A DNA stretch of 64,000 bases from Bacillota bacterium. GTDB lineage: Bacteria > Bacillota > Clostridia > Christensenellales > Aristaeellaceae. This document shows positions 46,449 to 55,758 of this stretch, one piece after another. The stretch covers positions 1 through 64,000 of the forward strand of contig JAFADG010000050.1 of NCBI GenBank assembly GCA_023425025.1, in the 5' to 3' direction. Positions within the stretch are counted from its first letter, which is position 1. Each line of letters starts with the position of its first letter. The notes beneath the pieces are model-generated. The model saw only the letters and a program-made list of their open reading frames with translations. It ran no database searches and was not told where the DNA came from. The translations under genes were made by a program, and so were the position numbers.

Positions 46449-49400
46449 ATGGGACAGCAGACGTTGACCGCGCAAATCGTACTTTCCGGGCGGGTGGATG
46501 CATCGTTTGGGCCGGTATCCGCGGCGCTGGACAGGGTAGCCAACCGGGCCTTGGCGGTTGCGTCGGGCATTAACCAGGTAAGCCAGCCCCTATTGCGGAC
46601 GGGCAAAGAGGTTACGCAGCTGTATGCAGGGTTTGATGACGCCATGAAGTACATACAGGCGGTGTCGGACCTGACGGAAAGCCAGTTGGAGGCCGTGGAG
46701 AAGGCGGCCAGGAACGCCGGTAAAACAACGCGGTATTCCGCCACGGCCGCCGCGGAGGCGCTGGGGTTTGGCGCGGAGGCGGGCCTTGACTTTGCGGAAA
46801 ACATCGAGCTTTTGCCGGATGTTTTGAATATGGCGGCGGCCGGGAACATGGAACTGGAAAAGGCCATGGACCAGCTGCTGACGATCCTCTATTCCACCGG
46901 CACGCCGCTTTCAGATACCGGGAATCTGATTGACCAGTTGGCCATGGCGGCCAGCAGCAGCAAGACCGATATTGAGAGCATGGGCGAAGCCGTTGCCCGG
47001 TTGGGCGGCATTGCCCGGTATGCCAAGGGCGGAAACGAGGAGCTGCTTGCCATGCTGGCCATGATGGCGCAGCGCGGGCAGGAAGGGTCGGAAGCCGGCA
47101 CCTACCTTCGGAACGTGATGCTGGCGCTGGTGGCGCCGACCAAGGGCGCGGCCAAGGTGATGCAGGAACTTGCCCTTTCGGAACAGGATATGGAGGAGGC
47201 GCTGGAGGGCGTCAACCTGACCAACGCGGCCAAGCAGATCAAAGACCTGAAACTGGAAGTGTACGATGCGGACGAAAGTCTGCGTCCGATGATCGACATT
47301 CTATGGGACCTGAAAACGATCACGGACGCGATGACGGAAAAAGAGCGGAATGAGGTTTTAGGGAATATCTTCCCCAAGCGCACACTGTCCGCCGCCACCA
47401 ACCTGATGGGGGAACTGGAAACATCGTATGACCGGATCGCGGCTGCGATTGACGGCGCCACCGGCGCGGCCAAGCGGATGGCGGACACCCGGGAAAGCGG
47501 TATTGGCGGCGCCATTCGGCGGCTGACCAACGCGGCGGATGAACTGAAGCTGGCGTTCGGGGAGGAATTGGCGGAAAGGGTGGACACCTGGGCGGATTCG
47601 CTGCGGGATGTTTCGCTGGCCTTGTCGGAAATGCCGGAGGATAAAAAGGATCTGTTGATTGACATCGGGTCGGCCATCGCCATCATGGGTCCGTCCGCTA
47701 TGTTCGCCGGGATGACGCTGAAGGGGCTATCATCGATCATCGCCTTTATCGGGAAACCATACGGCGCGGTGATTGCCGGGGCGGTGGTGCTGGGGTTGGT
47801 TGTGACCAACCTGCACAACATGGCGGAAGCCAACAGGTACAACGCCATCAAGCGGAATTTCGGGGACCTGGAGGTCAACGCCGACGCCCTTGCCAAGGCG
47901 GTGGGCGGGTTGGACGGCGGGATGAGCACGGCGCTTGCCAACCTGGACAAGTACGGCCAGGCATCGGAGGACGCGGGCAGCAAGTACAGTACGCTTTTAC
48001 AGACGCTTTCGGGGGAAATGAACAGCGCAGTTATTTTTGACCAGACCATCAGTAAAGAGAACAAGAAGAAGCTGCTGGGGTATGGTGAAAGCATGGTGGG
48101 AGCGGTTGTAGAGGGCATTGGGCAGAAAAAAATCCAGATGACGGAATTCGCAAAGCTGCTGATTGAGGACCCGGGCGACCTTGCCATCACAAAGGAGGCC
48201 TTCGGGACCTACTTCGACGGCCTGACGCGCGGCGCTTATGAGATCGGCGCGGAGCTGAGAAGCAAGATGACGGAAGCGCTGCGGGACGGAAAAATCAGCG
48301 CGGAGGAATGGGAAGGCATCAGGACCACGGCGCAAAGGCTGAATGAGATCGAAGCCCAGATCATGAATATACAGCAAAGCGCGGAAACCTACGCGCTGTT
48401 GGAAAAGGGTACACGGCTGGGCTTTGGGGCGTTTAAGGAAACCAGCGACGCGTTCATTGAGCAGCAGGATAAAATCAGGGAAGAAACGACCGCCTTGTAC
48501 GATGAATATATCGGTTATGTCATCGCCGCTGAAGAAGAGGCGGACAGGCAGGGAAAAGGGCAATACACGGATGAAGAATTGGGGGCGTATATAGCGGAGC
48601 GCCGGAAGGACCTTGAAAGGGTGCTGACGGGCAAACTGAGCGGAAACAGCCAGGCGTCCATGAAACTAGCCGAGGTCATGTTTGATGGTACGTTTAAAGG
48701 GTTGGAAGATTATTCAGAAATCATGGAACGGAAAATTGTTGAACTGATGAAAGGAAATCCTGATCTGGATTTCAATATGGCATGGCAAATAGCTGGAATG
48801 AGTGATGAGTTACCCCAAATCACGCAGGAACAGCTTACAGGTTTCAACGAGTTCATGATAACAGTATACAAAATGGCAGATGCAATCGGGATGAAAGGGG
48901 TGAAATGGTACGAAGATAGAGGCCTTGATGCACCGGAATATGAGAGAATATTTGAAAGGCTTTATGAAGCCAGCAACATACTGGCAGGCGGAAATGGACT
49001 GGAAGATTACGTCAAAGGTAACGTGAATGAAGCGCTTTCGAGACTAAAGCGCAGTAGTGAACCTACCAATGGAGCTGCCGATGAGCCTGCCGGAACAATC
49101 GTAAAGGTTTTTACAGATATGCTGCCCAATGACGTCATTTTCGAATTGTCTGCTTCCATAGCCATGGAGGATGTGGACCCAGTTGCAGATGACCTTTTGG
49201 AAAGCGCTTTCGGAAGTGAACTGGACAAGCAGGCATGGGTTCTTGCGCGGAGGAACGCGAGCACGTACAGCACTGGCTTCCAGAGCGGCATAAAGGGCGC
49301 ATTTGGGTGGGGAGGCGGAGGCGGACCGGGAGGGATGGGAGACGGATACAATTGGTTCAACAGTAAGACATACGCCGAGGGCGGACGGGCTGATGAAGCA

Positions 49401-49700
49401 TCCATCTTCGGGGAAGCAGGGCCGGAATGGGCCATCCCGGAAGCGCACACGGCACGGACGGCGGAGCTTCTCAATTCCGCGCGGGCGGCCAGTGGGTTTA
49501 CCTGGGCGGAGCTGATGGGAATGAACGGCGGGCTGGGGGGCGGGGCCACCTACCAGAGCAATACACGGGTGGTGTTCGCGCCGATGGTCTATGCCCAGGA
49601 TGCCCAGGGAGTAAAAGAGGCGCTGGCGGAAGAGTATGAAAAGTTCAAGCGGTATTTTGACGATTACGAAGCGGAAAAGGAAAGAGGTAAATGGCAATGA
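46449..49700 (+). CDS. Tail tape measure protein
   Basis: This is the longest gene of the window (1083 residues). It has the TP901-type tape measure start (ALAVASGINQVSQPLLRTGK, YAGFDDAMKYIQAVSDLTES), the conserved ATRYSATAAAEALGF-like block, hydrophobic spans (IGSAIAIMGPSAMFAGMTLK, GKPYGAVIAGAVVLGLVVTN) and long helices. The C-terminal end has Gly-rich and YAEGGRADEASIFGEAGPEW sequence. Length of the protein sets tail length, by the usual ratio very roughly 160 nm. DNA near 48640-49250 is more AT-rich, which points to recombination inside the gene. Confidence 0.93.
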   Translation: MGQQTLTAQIVLSGRVDASFGPVSAALDRVANRALAVASGINQVSQPLLRTGKEVTQLYAGFDDAMKYIQAVSDLTESQLEAVEKAARNAGKTTRYSATAAAEALGFGAEAGLDFAENIELLPDVLNMAAAGNMELEKAMDQLLTILYSTGTPLSDTGNLIDQLAMAASSSKTDIESMGEAVARLGGIARYAKGGNEELLAMLAMMAQRGQEGSEAGTYLRNVMLALVAPTKGAAKVMQELALSEQDMEEALEGVNLTNAAKQIKDLKLEVYDADESLRPMIDILWDLKTITDAMTEKERNEVLGNIFPKRTLSAATNLMGELETSYDRIAAAIDGATGAAKRMADTRESGIGGAIRRLTNAADELKLAFGEELAERVDTWADSLRDVSLALSEMPEDKKDLLIDIGSAIAIMGPSAMFAGMTLKGLSSIIAFIGKPYGAVIAGAVVLGLVVTNLHNMAEANRYNAIKRNFGDLEVNADALAKAVGGLDGGMSTALANLDKYGQASEDAGSKYSTLLQTLSGEMNSAVIFDQTISKENKKKLLGYGESMVGAVVEGIGQKKIQMTEFAKLLIEDPGDLAITKEAFGTYFDGLTRGAYEIGAELRSKMTEALRDGKISAEEWEGIRTTAQRLNEIEAQIMNIQQSAETYALLEKGTRLGFGAFKETSDAFIEQQDKIREETTALYDEYIGYVIAAEEEADRQGKGQYTDEELGAYIAERRKDLERVLTGKLSGNSQASMKLAEVMFDGTFKGLEDYSEIMERKIVELMKGNPDLDFNMAWQIAGMSDELPQITQEQLTGFNEFMITVYKMADAIGMKGVKWYEDRGLDAPEYERIFERLYEASNILAGGNGLEDYVKGNVNEALSRLKRSSEPTNGAADEPAGTIVKVFTDMLPNDVIFELSASIAMEDVDPVADDLLESAFGSELDKQAWVLARRNASTYSTGFQSGIKGAFGWGGGGGPGGMGDGYNWFNSKTYAEGGRADEASIFGEAGPEWAIPEAHTARTAELLNSARAASGFTWAELMGMNGGLGGGATYQSNTRVVFAPMVYAQDAQGVKEALAEEYEKFKRYFDDYEAEKERGKWQ

Positions 49701-49903
49701 AAACGATGCACGCGGTAGCGGGAGAGACATTTGACGGCCTGGCTTTGAAGGTGTACGGGAGCGAAAAGTATGCTGCCCATATTCTGGCGGAGAATCCGGG
49801 CCTTTGCCACAAGATGCGGATGGAGGGCGGGGAGGAGATCAGGCTGCCGGATGTGGATATGAGCGATGAGGACAGGCTGCCGCCATGGAAGCGGAGTGCG
49901 TAG
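49691..49903 (+). CDS. LysM-like tail protein X
   Basis: The 70-residue protein (MKTMHAVAGETFDGLALKVY, GSEKYAAHILAENPGL) is a single LysM-like domain of the P2 gpX family that follows tape measure genes and belongs to the tail tip. It overlaps the tape measure stop. Confidence 0.85.
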   Translation: MAMKTMHAVAGETFDGLALKVYGSEKYAAHILAENPGLCHKMRMEGGEEIRLPDVDMSDEDRLPPWKRSA

Positions 49904-49912
49904 GGGAAACGA

Positions 49913-49959
49913 CCTCATCAGTCACCTTCGGTGACAGCTTCCCCTGGGAGGGGAAGCCT
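49913..49959 (+). repeat. Palindromic element, family B, copy 9
   Basis: CCTCATCAGTCACC-TTC-GGTGACAGC, then TTCCCCTGGGAGGGGAAGCCT, ten bases behind a stop codon. Confidence 0.88.
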
Positions 49960-49975
49960 TTGACGGGGGGACGGC

Positions 49976-50021
49976 AATACTCAGTCAGGCTTCGCCTGAC
50001 AGCTCCTTACAAAAGGAGCCT
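49976..50021 (+). repeat. Palindromic element, family A, copy 11
   Basis: AATACTCAGTCAGGC-TTC-GCCTGACAGCTCC, then TTACAAAAGGAGCCT. Paired changes (GTCAGGC/GCCTGAC) keep the stem. Confidence 0.88.
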
Positions 50022-50049
50022 GGGAGGACGTAATGGGGAGGATTGAAAG

Positions 50050-50799
50050 GTGATTGTGCTTACCTATCGGGGAAGGACGCTGGAGGTCAGCGGCGAGGTG
50101 ATCAAAACATTTACGGATATGGAGATCACCCGGCAGGCAAAAGTGAAAGAAAAGGAACAGGCCATATCCGGCATGGCGGCCAAGGCGGGGTATGCGGAGG
50201 TGGAAGGCGTTAAGGCGGACACCGTAAGCATGGATGTGCCGTTGCTTTCTGCGGCCGGGGTGGATGTGGAAAATGAAATCAAGGAATGGCGGGCGCTGGC
50301 GGATGGACAGAGCGCCCGCCTGTATATTGCCGGGAAGGACTTTCTGGGCGTGAATGTCGCGCTGACCGGGTGCGACGCCACGGAAATAGCGGTCGGCGGG
50401 GACGGCGTTTGGTCGCGGGCGAAGCTGAAGCTGACCTTCACCCAAAGCGAGACGGGGATGAAGCCAAAGGGGACGGGGACGGGTGGCGGGAGTGGAACCC
50501 ATACCCAAAACCATACTTATACGGAGGAGTGGGCAGTGAATGCCACTACCAAGAAAATGGAGCGCATTGCAATCGTACAGAAGGCAACAGTCGCTCTTTC
50601 ACCTCCGGCAGGGAAAACGTGGAGGGAACCCATTGCGCGGGTTGGGCATCTTTCGCCAACGGAATTCAGGGCAAAGCAATATGACAAAAAGAAATGCCCC
50701 TTTTGCAAAGCGATTGAACAGCAGAAGGCCAATGATGCGGCCAACAAGGGGAAGGACCTGTCACAGGATTCCGTTTTCGGGCCAGGAAAAACGAATTAG
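50050..50799 (+). CDS. Tail protein, P2 gpU-like
   Basis: It starts at GTG behind GGGAGGATTGAAAG. Residues 1-135 (VSMDVPLLSAAGVDVENEIK, EWRALADGQSARLYIAGKDF, VWSRAKLKLTFTQSE) resemble the gpU tail completion family. A GTGTGGGSG linker leads to a more AT-rich 100-residue part with KKCPFCKAIEQQKAN, perhaps a fused or exchanged module with a zinc-like cysteine pair. It lies between gpX and gp25-like genes. Confidence 0.65.
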   Translation: MIVLTYRGRTLEVSGEVIKTFTDMEITRQAKVKEKEQAISGMAAKAGYAEVEGVKADTVSMDVPLLSAAGVDVENEIKEWRALADGQSARLYIAGKDFLGVNVALTGCDATEIAVGGDGVWSRAKLKLTFTQSETGMKPKGTGTGGGSGTHTQNHTYTEEWAVNATTKKMERIAIVQKATVALSPPAGKTWREPIARVGHLSPTEFRAKQYDKKKCPFCKAIEQQKANDAANKGKDLSQDSVFGPGKTN

Positions 50800-50811
50800 G
50801 GAGGGAAGCGG

Positions 50812-51144
50812 ATGGCGACAAGGTTCCTTGTGGGCACTAGGCGAGCGCCGGTGCAGTTTGAATGCAGCACGGCACAGGGGCGGGTTTTGCAAAACGCTAA
50901 AAACCTGCTGATGACGCGGATGGGGGAAGTGCCTTATGACCGGAAGCGGGGGCTGAACCCGGATGTGTTTGACAAGCCGCTCCCCTTTGTGAAGGCGCAT
51001 ATCATGCAGGAAATCACGCGGGTGTTGGCCTGGGAGCCGGGTGTGCGGCTGATCAGCGTGGAGATCAGCCAGGACAGGGACGGCACGGTGTTTTTGTGTG
51101 AGGTGGAGGTTGCGGAAGAGCCGGAGGGGAGGGCGCTCCCGTGA
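50812..51144 (+). CDS. Baseplate wedge protein, gp25/gpW-like
   Basis: The 110-residue protein (AQGRVLQNAKNLLMTRMGEV, PYDRKRGLNPDVFDKPLPFV, EITRVLAWEPGVRLISVEIS) carries the gp25-like lysozyme-family fold found in contractile baseplates. GGGAGGGAAGCGG precedes the ATG. It lies just before baseplate J. Confidence 0.85.
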   Translation: MATRFLVGTRRAPVQFECSTAQGRVLQNAKNLLMTRMGEVPYDRKRGLNPDVFDKPLPFVKAHIMQEITRVLAWEPGVRLISVEISQDRDGTVFLCEVEVAEEPEGRALP

Positions 51145-51148
51145 GGAC

Positions 51149-51192
51149 AATCCTCAGTCAGCCTCGCTGACAGCTCCTTTCAAAAGGAGCCT
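51149..51192 (+). repeat. Palindromic element, family A, copy 12
   Basis: AATCCTCAGTCAGCC-TC-GCTGACAGCTCC...AGGAGCCT, five bases behind the gp25-like stop codon. Confidence 0.9.
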
Positions 51193-51196
51193 AAAC

Positions 51197-51238
51197 AATC
51201 CTCACCGGCTACGCCGGAGCTCCTTTAAAAAGGAGCCT
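51197..51238 (+). repeat. Palindromic element, family A, copy 13 (terminator-like)
   Basis: AATCCTCACCGGC...GCCGGAGCTCC, then TTTAAAAAGGAGCCTTTTTT. The second hairpin plus six T makes a good intrinsic terminator in the middle of the baseplate operon. Confidence 0.88.
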
Positions 51239-51261
51239 TTTTTAGAAAGGGGTGAAGAGGC

Positions 51262-52377
51262 GTGGATGAAACATTGCATTATTTGACGTTTGACCCGGAG
51301 GCCATGTGGACGGATATGTATAACGCTTATATGGAGGCGGGCGGGGATCCTTTATATCCGGGGGATGAAAAGGAAATGCTGCTGCGGGGGCAATTGGCCA
51401 TCTTTGTGCAGATCTATTCCGCTTTTGACCATGCGGCCAGAATGCAGACGCTGCGGTATGCAGTCGGTGATTATCTGGATGTGATCGGCGAAAAGAGAGG
51501 AATCTTAAGGATAGAGGCGGTCACAGCAAAGGGGGCAGCAGAAATTGTGGCCAAGCGGGGAACGGTAGCATATCCCATCCCTGCCGGTACGCTATGCACC
51601 GATGGCGCGCGGACATATGCCACAATGGAGGGGATCATCGTTCCGGCCGGAAGCGGTATGAGCGTGAAGCAGGTTGGCCTAGAATGCATGGAGGCGGGGG
51701 CGTCGGGGAATGCGCTTCCGGTAGGTACTGTACTTGGCCTTGTAGAGCAAAGCGCAAAGATCGTTTCCGTTACCATCGTTCAGGCGACAGCGGGAGGCAC
51801 AGATCAGGAGGAGGATGAGGCTTACCGCGACAGGATCCGGGAAGGCGGATTCTATGGCGCGACCACGGGGCCAAAGGGCGCTTACCGGGCGCGCGCCATG
51901 GAGGTATCAGCCAATATCGTGGATGCCGGCGCGTATCAAAAAGCGGCGGGTATCGTGGGTATAGCGCTGATTCTGGAGGATGGTATAACTGCCGGAGAAA
52001 AGGAAACAATCCTCGCCGGCGTAGCGGATGCATTGAGCGATAATGACACCCGGCCGCTTTCAGACACGGTGGAGGTGGAAGAAGCGGAAGAAGTGGTATA
52101 TGAACTGAATATCGCTTATCAGGCGGAGGGAACAACGGCGGAGAATGTGCTACCCAAACTGAACGCGGCCGTTATGGAGTATCAGCAATGGCAGGAAAAC
52201 ACCGTTGGGAGAGTATTTGACCCATTCCGGCTGCTGATGCTTTTGTACAACGCCGGGGCTACCATGGCACAGTGGACGGAAGGCAGCCACATGGACGGCG
52301 GGACGGTGGACAGGACGCCTATAGAAGCAAATCAACGGTTGAAGGGCACGGTAAGCCTGACAGAAGCGGAGGGTTGA
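51262..52377 (+). CDS. Baseplate J family protein
   Basis: It starts at GTG behind GAAAGGGGTGAAGAGGC. The 371-residue protein has the family pattern (LLRGQLAIFVQIYSAFDHAA, LRYAVGDYLDVIGEKRGILR, AYRDRIREGGFYGATTGPKG, AYRARAMEVSANIVDAGAYQ) of P2 gpJ/XkdT, part of the baseplate wedge. Gene I follows. Confidence 0.92.
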   Translation: MDETLHYLTFDPEAMWTDMYNAYMEAGGDPLYPGDEKEMLLRGQLAIFVQIYSAFDHAARMQTLRYAVGDYLDVIGEKRGILRIEAVTAKGAAEIVAKRGTVAYPIPAGTLCTDGARTYATMEGIIVPAGSGMSVKQVGLECMEAGASGNALPVGTVLGLVEQSAKIVSVTIVQATAGGTDQEEDEAYRDRIREGGFYGATTGPKGAYRARAMEVSANIVDAGAYQKAAGIVGIALILEDGITAGEKETILAGVADALSDNDTRPLSDTVEVEEAEEVVYELNIAYQAEGTTAENVLPKLNAAVMEYQQWQENTVGRVFDPFRLLMLLYNAGATMAQWTEGSHMDGGTVDRTPIEANQRLKGTVSLTEAEG

Positions 52378-52379
52378 CG

Positions 52380-52934
52380 ATGGGCATAGTGCTGCCGGAA
52401 CCAAAGCTGGCTATACCTGCCTATCTGGACAAGGATGTCAACGGGCATGCCCTGAAGGCTGCTATAGAAAAAGTCATGGAAAGGCTGAAAGCGGATGTGC
52501 AGGCAGCCGACCGTTGCCTTTTCCAAGTGGACAGCATGCCGGAATGGCGGCTGGATGAAATGGCCTGGGAATGGAACATGGTTTGGTATGACTATAAAAT
52601 GCCGGTGGAGATCAAGCGGGAAATGGTGCGGCGGGCCGAGGAGATCAGCCGGGGGATCGGGACGCCGGGGCTTTTGAAGCGCATGCTGGAAACGGTGTTT
52701 GAAACCGTGAACGTGCTGGAGGGCAGCGATTACGGCGGGGAGCCATATCACTTCATGCTGGAGGTTGGCGGGAACCGGGCGGGGGAAATGGAAGCGTGGG
52801 CGCAGCGGGCCGTTGAGATTTTCAAGCCGCTGCGCTCCATTTTTGACGGGTTCATTATTCAGACAACGGAGGCGGACAAGATTCAGGTTTCGCCTGCGCT
52901 GGAGATTGCGGTGAGGGTGGAGGTTGAGGGGTGA
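52380..52934 (+). CDS. Tail protein I (P2 gpI-like)
   Basis: The 184-residue protein (MGIVLPEPKLAIPAYLDKDV, LPEWRLDEMAWEW-like PEWRLDEMAWEWNMVWYD, IKREMVRRAEEISRGIGTPG) matches tail protein I, the partner of J in the baseplate. The start is the ATG three bases behind the J stop. Confidence 0.9.
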   Translation: MGIVLPEPKLAIPAYLDKDVNGHALKAAIEKVMERLKADVQAADRCLFQVDSMPEWRLDEMAWEWNMVWYDYKMPVEIKREMVRRAEEISRGIGTPGLLKRMLETVFETVNVLEGSDYGGEPYHFMLEVGGNRAGEMEAWAQRAVEIFKPLRSIFDGFIIQTTEADKIQVSPALEIAVRVEVEG

Positions 52935-52941
52935 CGGGGAC

Positions 52942-52969
52942 AATCCTCACCCGCCTTCGGAAGGAGCCT
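52942..52969 (+). repeat. Palindromic element, family A, copy 14 (internal deletion)
   Basis: AATCCTCACCCGCCTTCGG is joined directly to AAGGAGCCTTTTTT. The right arm of hairpin 1 and the left arm of hairpin 2 are lost, a deletion footprint. Confidence 0.8.
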
Positions 52970-53015
52970 TTTTTGTATGGAATGAAAGAGAAAATGCACA
53001 TGAAAGGAGATCACC

Positions 53016-53648
53016 ATGGCTTGGAACAAGGCGATCACCACTGCCGGATATGCGCTGATTGCGCAGGCGATGCTGGGGACAAGGATTGAATTTACCAGGA
53101 TGGTCATTGGGGACGGGATCAGGAGCACGGGATTTTCCAGCGCAACGGGAGCGGTGCATGAATTGTATTCGCTGCCGCTTGCCGGTGTGCTGCGGAGCGG
53201 TACAAAGGTGACGGTCACCAGCGCCATTGCGCCGGATGACCTGGAGGAAGGGTATGAGCTGAGGGAGATTGTGGTGTTTGCCAAGCCGGAGGGCGGGGCG
53301 GAAATATGCTTTTCCGCGGCGTGCAATGCCGAGGGTGCCATCCATGTGGAGCCGAACAGCAGCAGCGTCAGCATGGACGGGAGAATCCGCTGGGCATATG
53401 AGATCAGCCCGGAAGGGAATGTGACCATCGAGACGGGCGGCCTTTTGTATGCGGATTATGACCACAGGCACGACAATGCCACGCAAAGCGCAGACGGCCA
53501 TATGTCCGCAGGGGATAAAGAAAAGATGGATAACTGGCTAGGGCAGGATGTGAGTGAGGACAGCACGCCGATTTTTGCCGCGGCAACCATCGGCGGGGTG
53601 TACATTGACAGCTCCGGCGTGGCGCATGGAATACAATACGAAGCCTAG
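53016..53648 (+). CDS. Tail fibre/collar protein
   Basis: TGAAAGGAGATCACC precedes the ATG. The 210-residue protein starts MAWNKAITTAGYALIAQAML, GTRIEFTRMVIGDGI, the N-terminal attachment domain of P2 gpH-type fibres (tail-collar start). It ends in YADYDHRHDNATQSADGHMS, a linker region. It follows gene I, as fibre genes do. Confidence 0.85.
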   Translation: MAWNKAITTAGYALIAQAMLGTRIEFTRMVIGDGIRSTGFSSATGAVHELYSLPLAGVLRSGTKVTVTSAIAPDDLEEGYELREIVVFAKPEGGAEICFSAACNAEGAIHVEPNSSSVSMDGRIRWAYEISPEGNVTIETGGLLYADYDHRHDNATQSADGHMSAGDKEKMDNWLGQDVSEDSTPIFAAATIGGVYIDSSGVAHGIQYEA

Positions 53649-53663
53649 GCGGGGGTGAAGCAA

Positions 53664-55754
53664 ATGCCAACGGCAACACAAAGGAACACGGAAACCAGCT
53701 ATGGCGCGATGAACAGCGCGGGCAACACGTTTGACCAGTACATCAACTTTTCCACCGTTTACGTTGGGCACAGCCCAAACGATGCTGGCAGTAATGGATA
53801 TGTAGGGCGTTTCCGCTTCCCGGCAATCGATTACGCAAGTGTAGTTTCAGAACTGAAATTGTTTTTGTACTTCAAGGCCGGTTACACTTCCGCTTATCGC
53901 GCATATGTTTCCGACAACCCAAATTTGACCCCTTACCAAGTGGTAAACGGATCGGCCGCCCTGATTGGAGACGGCATCGGCATTACGCCCGCAGATGGTG
54001 GGGCCGTAACAACCGGGAAATTCTACCGCATGGATCTTACCGCTTACGGGGATATCATCAACGATTTCCCCGGGGATTGGTATCTGTACCTTTACAAACC
54101 CGCGCAGGCTGCCGGGAGAAGCGAGTTTCAGGGCGGGACAGGCTCGCAGGGGGCATACCTGGATTTTACCTATACAACTACAACGTTTACGGCCTGTGGC
54201 GGGCCGACAAGCACCGCACTTTCCGCTACCGTTGCGGAAGGAAATGCTTCACTGACCGTAGCGGGAGCAACGGGAGGCGCGTCAAACCCCATTACAGGGT
54301 TTGAGGTGCAGCATTCGGAATCTGATGATAATGTCAATTGGGGGGCCTGGGCGTTTCATACAAGCGTTTCCACCGGGAGCGGCAGCGGTACCATAACCGT
54401 TTCGCCGTCCTCAACCAGGGGAAAGTACAGGCGTTTCCGAGTACGGACTATGGGCGCCGCAGGAGAGGCGTACTACTCCGAGTGGGTAACGGTGCCGGGG
54501 TCGTTGAGGAAAAACAGCAATCCAACGGCGCCGACCGTATTCACGGCCTCCCCTGCGCTGCGGGAGAGCGGTGTTTTAACCCTTGCGTGGAGCGGGCAGA
54601 CGGACGCGGACGGGAATATTGCAAGCTATGTGATTCAGTACGCCATCCGGTCCGTTGCCGGAGTGTGGGGAGCCTGGCAGGGACTGCAAAGCGCCGGGGC
54701 ATCCGGGATAACGCACACGCCGGCGCTGGCGGACGGGGAACGGATCAGGTACCAGATCAAGGCGGTTGACGCGCTGGGTGCGGAATCGGACTGGAAGGTC
54801 AGCAACGAGGTCACACAAAACAGCAATCCAACGGCGCCGACCGTATTTACTGCCTCCCCTGCGCTGCGGGAAAGCGGGGTTATTACCCTTGCGTGGAGCG
54901 GGCAGACGGACGCGGATGGAAATATTACAAGCTATGTGATTCAGTACGCCATCCGGTCCGTTGCCGGTGTATGGGGAGCATGGCAGGGACTGCAAAGCGC
55001 CGGAGCATCAGGGATAACGACCACGCCGGCGCTTGCGGACGGGGAGCGGATCAGGTACCAGATCAAGGCGGTTGACGCGCTGGGTGCGGAATCGGGCTGG
55101 AAGGTCAGCAACGAGGTCACACAAAACAGCGATCCCATACCGCCTGCGGTCATCTTTCCGGGGGCCGGGAAAACAACGTACAATGCGCAGCCGTATGTAG
55201 GACTTACTATCAGCGCTGAACCGGACGGACAAGTCCAGACGCTGTTTTTCAAGGTGGATGGAGGAGCAGCGCAGAACGCCGGGGCCGTGTCCGCGGGGAC
55301 CAAAAAGCTGCAGATGCCGGCCATGGCTGCCGGGAATCGCACGTTGCGGTTCTGGCTTGCGGACAGCCAGGGGGCCGTTTCAGCGGAAGCCGTTGTGACC
55401 ATAACGGTGGCGGCCAATACCTATACCAGGACCATTGCGCAAGGTGTGCTGCTCTGGGATGAGGAGAAGGGACGGCGGACATCCGTTGAAATGCTGGAAC
55501 TGAAAAGCAGGGTGAATCAGATGCGGGCGTTCTACGGGTTGGCGGCCATCAGTTTGCCGTATGAAGGATCGGAAGGCGCCAATACCACCAAGCACATGCA
55601 TACATGGGCGCAGAACATGGTGGCCTTGTATCAGGGGTTGGCCGATACCTGCGCGGTGAGCGGGGCCGTTGCGCCGGCCAGGGTAACGCGTGCGAGGAAC
55701 GCGCCGAGCGCGGGGATTGTCAATCAGGTGAGGAACATGATCGGGAGCTTGTGA
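53664..55754 (+). CDS. Large fibre protein with tandem fibronectin type III repeats
   Basis: I start at the ATG (MPTATQRNTETSYGAMNSAG) behind GGCGGGGGTGAAGCAA. GTG at 53655 is an alternative. Residues about 1-170 are a strand-rich lectin-like part (FRFPAIDYASVVSELKLFLY). Residues 175-490 hold fibronectin type III domains, two of them near-identical neighbours. A further Ig-like domain and a C-terminal tip (AQNMVALYQGLADTCAVSGA) follow. It probably binds host surface sugars. Confidence 0.8.
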   Translation: MPTATQRNTETSYGAMNSAGNTFDQYINFSTVYVGHSPNDAGSNGYVGRFRFPAIDYASVVSELKLFLYFKAGYTSAYRAYVSDNPNLTPYQVVNGSAALIGDGIGITPADGGAVTTGKFYRMDLTAYGDIINDFPGDWYLYLYKPAQAAGRSEFQGGTGSQGAYLDFTYTTTTFTACGGPTSTALSATVAEGNASLTVAGATGGASNPITGFEVQHSESDDNVNWGAWAFHTSVSTGSGSGTITVSPSSTRGKYRRFRVRTMGAAGEAYYSEWVTVPGSLRKNSNPTAPTVFTASPALRESGVLTLAWSGQTDADGNIASYVIQYAIRSVAGVWGAWQGLQSAGASGITHTPALADGERIRYQIKAVDALGAESDWKVSNEVTQNSNPTAPTVFTASPALRESGVITLAWSGQTDADGNITSYVIQYAIRSVAGVWGAWQGLQSAGASGITTTPALADGERIRYQIKAVDALGAESGWKVSNEVTQNSDPIPPAVIFPGAGKTTYNAQPYVGLTISAEPDGQVQTLFFKVDGGAAQNAGAVSAGTKKLQMPAMAAGNRTLRFWLADSQGAVSAEAVVTITVAANTYTRTIAQGVLLWDEEKGRRTSVEMLELKSRVNQMRAFYGLAAISLPYEGSEGANTTKHMHTWAQNMVALYQGLADTCAVSGAVAPARVTRARNAPSAGIVNQVRNMIGSL
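54511..55122 (+). repeat. 306-base tandem direct repeat in the fibre gene
   Basis: Units 54511-54816 and 54817-55122 begin AAAACAGC and are nearly identical. A third start of the unit (AAAACAGCGATCCC) follows at 55123. Each unit is 102 codons, one fibronectin type III domain, so recombination could change domain number without a frameshift. Confidence 0.9.
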
Positions 55755-55758
55755 GGGG

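Noticed and set aside
47102..48190. 362-residue minus-strand ORF inside the tape measure gene
   Set aside because: Ser/Ala/Ile-rich shadow of tape measure codons.
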